From Bisbaumannia pacifica (GTDB taxonomy: Bacteria; Pseudomonadota; Gammaproteobacteria; Pseudomonadales; Halomonadaceae), in the NCBI RefSeq assembly GCF_007989625.1, contig NZ_BJUK01000012.1, forward strand, positions 1-64,000: a DNA stretch of 64,000 bases, read 5' to 3'. The translations under genes and the position numbers were made by a program. Within the stretch, counting starts at the first letter, position 1, and each line of letters opens with the position of its first letter. Positions 60,908 to 64,000 of the stretch are shown piece after piece. Under the pieces are notes generated by a model. The model did not search any database and was not told the DNA's origin. It saw nothing but the letters and a program-made list of their open reading frames with translations.

Positions 60908-62323
60908 ATGGTGCGAATCGACAAGAAGCCCACTCGGCTCTACGTGCTGGATACCAATGTCCTGCTGCATGACCCCACGGCCATCTATCAGTTCGAGGAA
61001 CACGACGTCGCCATTCCCATGACGGTCCTCGAGGAGCTCGACAAGCACAAGAACGGCATTCGTGAAATTGCCCGTACCGCCCGCCAGGTCAGCCGTACCC
61101 TCTCGGAGCTGACCAACCAGGTCGACTTCGACGAGATCCCCCACGGCATCCCGATCCCCCGGGCCAACGACGCCCCCAGCGGACGACTGCGTTTTCTCTG
61201 CTATTCGGACCTCGCCCCCCTGGACCACCTGGAGGAGAGCCCCGACAACCAGATCCTCGCCGAGACCTGCCGGCTACGCGATGAGTACCCGGACGCCTCG
61301 GTGGTCCTGATCACCAAGGACATCAACCTGCGGGTCAAGGCCGCGGCCCTCAAGGTACCGGTGGAGGACTACCTTACCGACCGCGCCTTCGACGACAGCG
61401 ACGCCATGACCGAGGGTGCCCAGATCGTCGCCAGTGCCGGCCATGACGGCAGTGCCCTCTGGGAATCCCTGGCCGTCGAGGTGGAGGTGGAGCGCGCCGA
61501 TCATCACACCTTCTATGCCCTGCGCGGCGAGCTGCCCGACGACTGGCACGTGGGTATGCTGGTCTCCGATGATGAGAACGGCGCCCATTTCGAGGCCATC
61601 GTCCGCGAGCTGGAGCCGGGACGGGCGCGCCTGCAGCTGCTCACCAACTATCGCCACAACGCCAGCGTCTGGGGCGTGCACGCCCACGACAGCCGCCAGA
61701 ACTTCGCCCTGAACCTGCTGATGGACCCCGAGGTGGACCTGGTGACCATCGCCGGCGGCGCCGGCACCGGCAAGACCTACATGACCCTGGCGGCGGCCTT
61801 CCAGCAGACCCTGGACACCAAGCAGTTCGAGCGCATCGTCTTCACCCGGGCACCGATCTCCATGAGCGAGGACATCGGTTTCCTGCCGGGCACCGAGGAG
61901 GAGAAGATGTCGCCCTGGATGGGCGCCTTCCACGACAACATGGACAACCTGCTGCGCGACGAGAAGGACGGTTCCACCAGTTGGAGCGAGGATGCCACCC
62001 GCTCGCTGATTGGCTCCCGGGTGCAGATTCGCTCGCCAGGCTTCATGCGCGGGCGGACCCTCAACGACACCTTCCTGATCATCGACGAGGCGCAGAACTT
62101 CACGCCCAAGCAGCTCAAGTCGCTGGTCACCCGGGCCGGGCGCAATACCAAGATCGTCTGCTTGGGCAACGTGGGGCAGATCGACACCCCCTACCTCACC
62201 CCCAACACCTGCGGCATGGCGGCGCTGGTGCAGCGCTTCCGCCACTGGCCCCATGCCGGCCATATCACCCTGCGCAGCATCGAGCGCTCGCGGCTGGCCC
62301 TGGCCGCCGAAGAGCTGCTCTAA
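60908..62323 (+). CDS. PIN-PhoH ATPase (YlaK/PhoH2-like)
   Basis: 471 residues. An N-terminal PIN RNase domain (LYVLDTNVLLHDP, with PMTVLEELDKHK and LITKDINLRVKA) is fused to a C-terminal PhoH ATPase with Walker A GGAGTGKTYMTLAAA, DTFLIIDEAQNF as Walker B, and the motif NVGQIDTPYL. PhoH2-type proteins of this kind act as RNA helicase-nucleases. No adjacent antitoxin-like gene is visible. The ATG lies five bases after an AAGGAGC-type ribosome site. Confidence 0.92.
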   Translation: MVRIDKKPTRLYVLDTNVLLHDPTAIYQFEEHDVAIPMTVLEELDKHKNGIREIARTARQVSRTLSELTNQVDFDEIPHGIPIPRANDAPSGRLRFLCYSDLAPLDHLEESPDNQILAETCRLRDEYPDASVVLITKDINLRVKAAALKVPVEDYLTDRAFDDSDAMTEGAQIVASAGHDGSALWESLAVEVEVERADHHTFYALRGELPDDWHVGMLVSDDENGAHFEAIVRELEPGRARLQLLTNYRHNASVWGVHAHDSRQNFALNLLMDPEVDLVTIAGGAGTGKTYMTLAAAFQQTLDTKQFERIVFTRAPISMSEDIGFLPGTEEEKMSPWMGAFHDNMDNLLRDEKDGSTSWSEDATRSLIGSRVQIRSPGFMRGRTLNDTFLIIDEAQNFTPKQLKSLVTRAGRNTKIVCLGNVGQIDTPYLTPNTCGMAALVQRFRHWPHAGHITLRSIERSRLALAAEELL

Positions 62324-62343
62324 CCCCCATCCCAACCCATCCG

Positions 62344-62367
62344 GCGGGGCGCCCCAAGGCGCCCCGC
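62344..62367 (+). terminator. Hairpin behind the PhoH-type gene
   Basis: A perfect 10-bp GC stem with loop CCAA, 20 bp past the stop. It lacks a U tract. Confidence 0.55.
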
Positions 62368-62529
62368 TACGTATGTTACCCAGCTAGCAATGAGGCCCGG
62401 GGCTAGCCTGGGGGTAGGCACCCCTATCGATCCGAGACTACCAGCCGAACTTGCCGCCGGCTGGCCTTTCCGGGCCCCGGGCACTATCATCGTGCCAGCG
62501 AAAAAACCCCTCAACCGAAGTGGCTTTCC

Positions 62530-64000
<1,471 letters not shown>

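Overview
The window is GC-rich, densely coded DNA of a Gammaproteobacterium. Gene content (MscS channel, EttA, ArfA, YqjG, LrgAB, assimilatory Nas/Nir genes, SbcCD) and protein style fit a halophilic member of the Halomonadaceae. That placement is inferred from resemblance, because no rRNA or marker set is present. No tRNA, rRNA, CRISPR array, prophage or insertion sequence was seen.

Layout. 1-18.3 kb is mostly housekeeping: an MscS-family channel, a two-gene amidoligase/glutamine-amidotransferase module, DUF1415, an aldo/keto reductase, endonuclease V, DUF1499, sbcDC, DUF503, an ArgE-type deacylase, a class I amidotransferase, two paralogous EamA exporters and a DeaD helicase. 18.6-30.8 kb is rich in redox and electrophile defence: YaiI, glutathionyl-hydroquinone reductase, three pirin genes (one frameshifted), a YcaC-type hydrolase, an FMN reductase, a monooxygenase-like protein and two LysR regulators, with a MepM-like peptidase and a nitrate transporter in between. 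30.8-38.1 kb has a YdeP-type molybdoenzyme with FdhD and a LysR regulator, an ABC exporter, a GFA protein and a peroxiredoxin. 38.1-44.7 kb is an accessory block with visibly lower GC: a permease, two hydantoinase/oxoprolinase subunits and an AraC regulator. 44.9-46 kb holds a GNAT acetyltransferase and arfA.

46-56 kb is the nitrate-assimilation locus. nasA and a uroporphyrinogen methyltransferase lie on the minus strand. nasT-nasS and then an FAD reductase, nirB and nirD lie on the plus strand. Sequence signals tie it together with the distant nitrate transporter at 24.4 kb. Three sigma-54 type -24/-12 promoters precede narK, nasA and nasT, with NtrC-like sites nearby. Hexaloop hairpins of the kind bound by ANTAR antiterminators such as NasT lie in the leaders of narK, nasA and the nirBD operon. 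The nirB leader has two hairpins with the identical loop AACGGC, the second overlapping the 5' arm of an intrinsic terminator.

56-64 kb has lrgAB-like genes, an MFS transporter next to the collapsed remnant of a MocR regulator, a nucleoside-recognition membrane protein divergent from an Lrp regulator, a PIN-PhoH ATPase and the first 490 codons of ettA.

Structural oddities are an approximately 140-bp palindromic dispersed repeat directly after stop codons, two cases of a gene's 3' end duplicated just downstream, a single-base frameshift in a C10 tract of a pirin gene, and two convergent terminators that imply an unannotated plus-strand transcript upstream of the hydantoinase genes.
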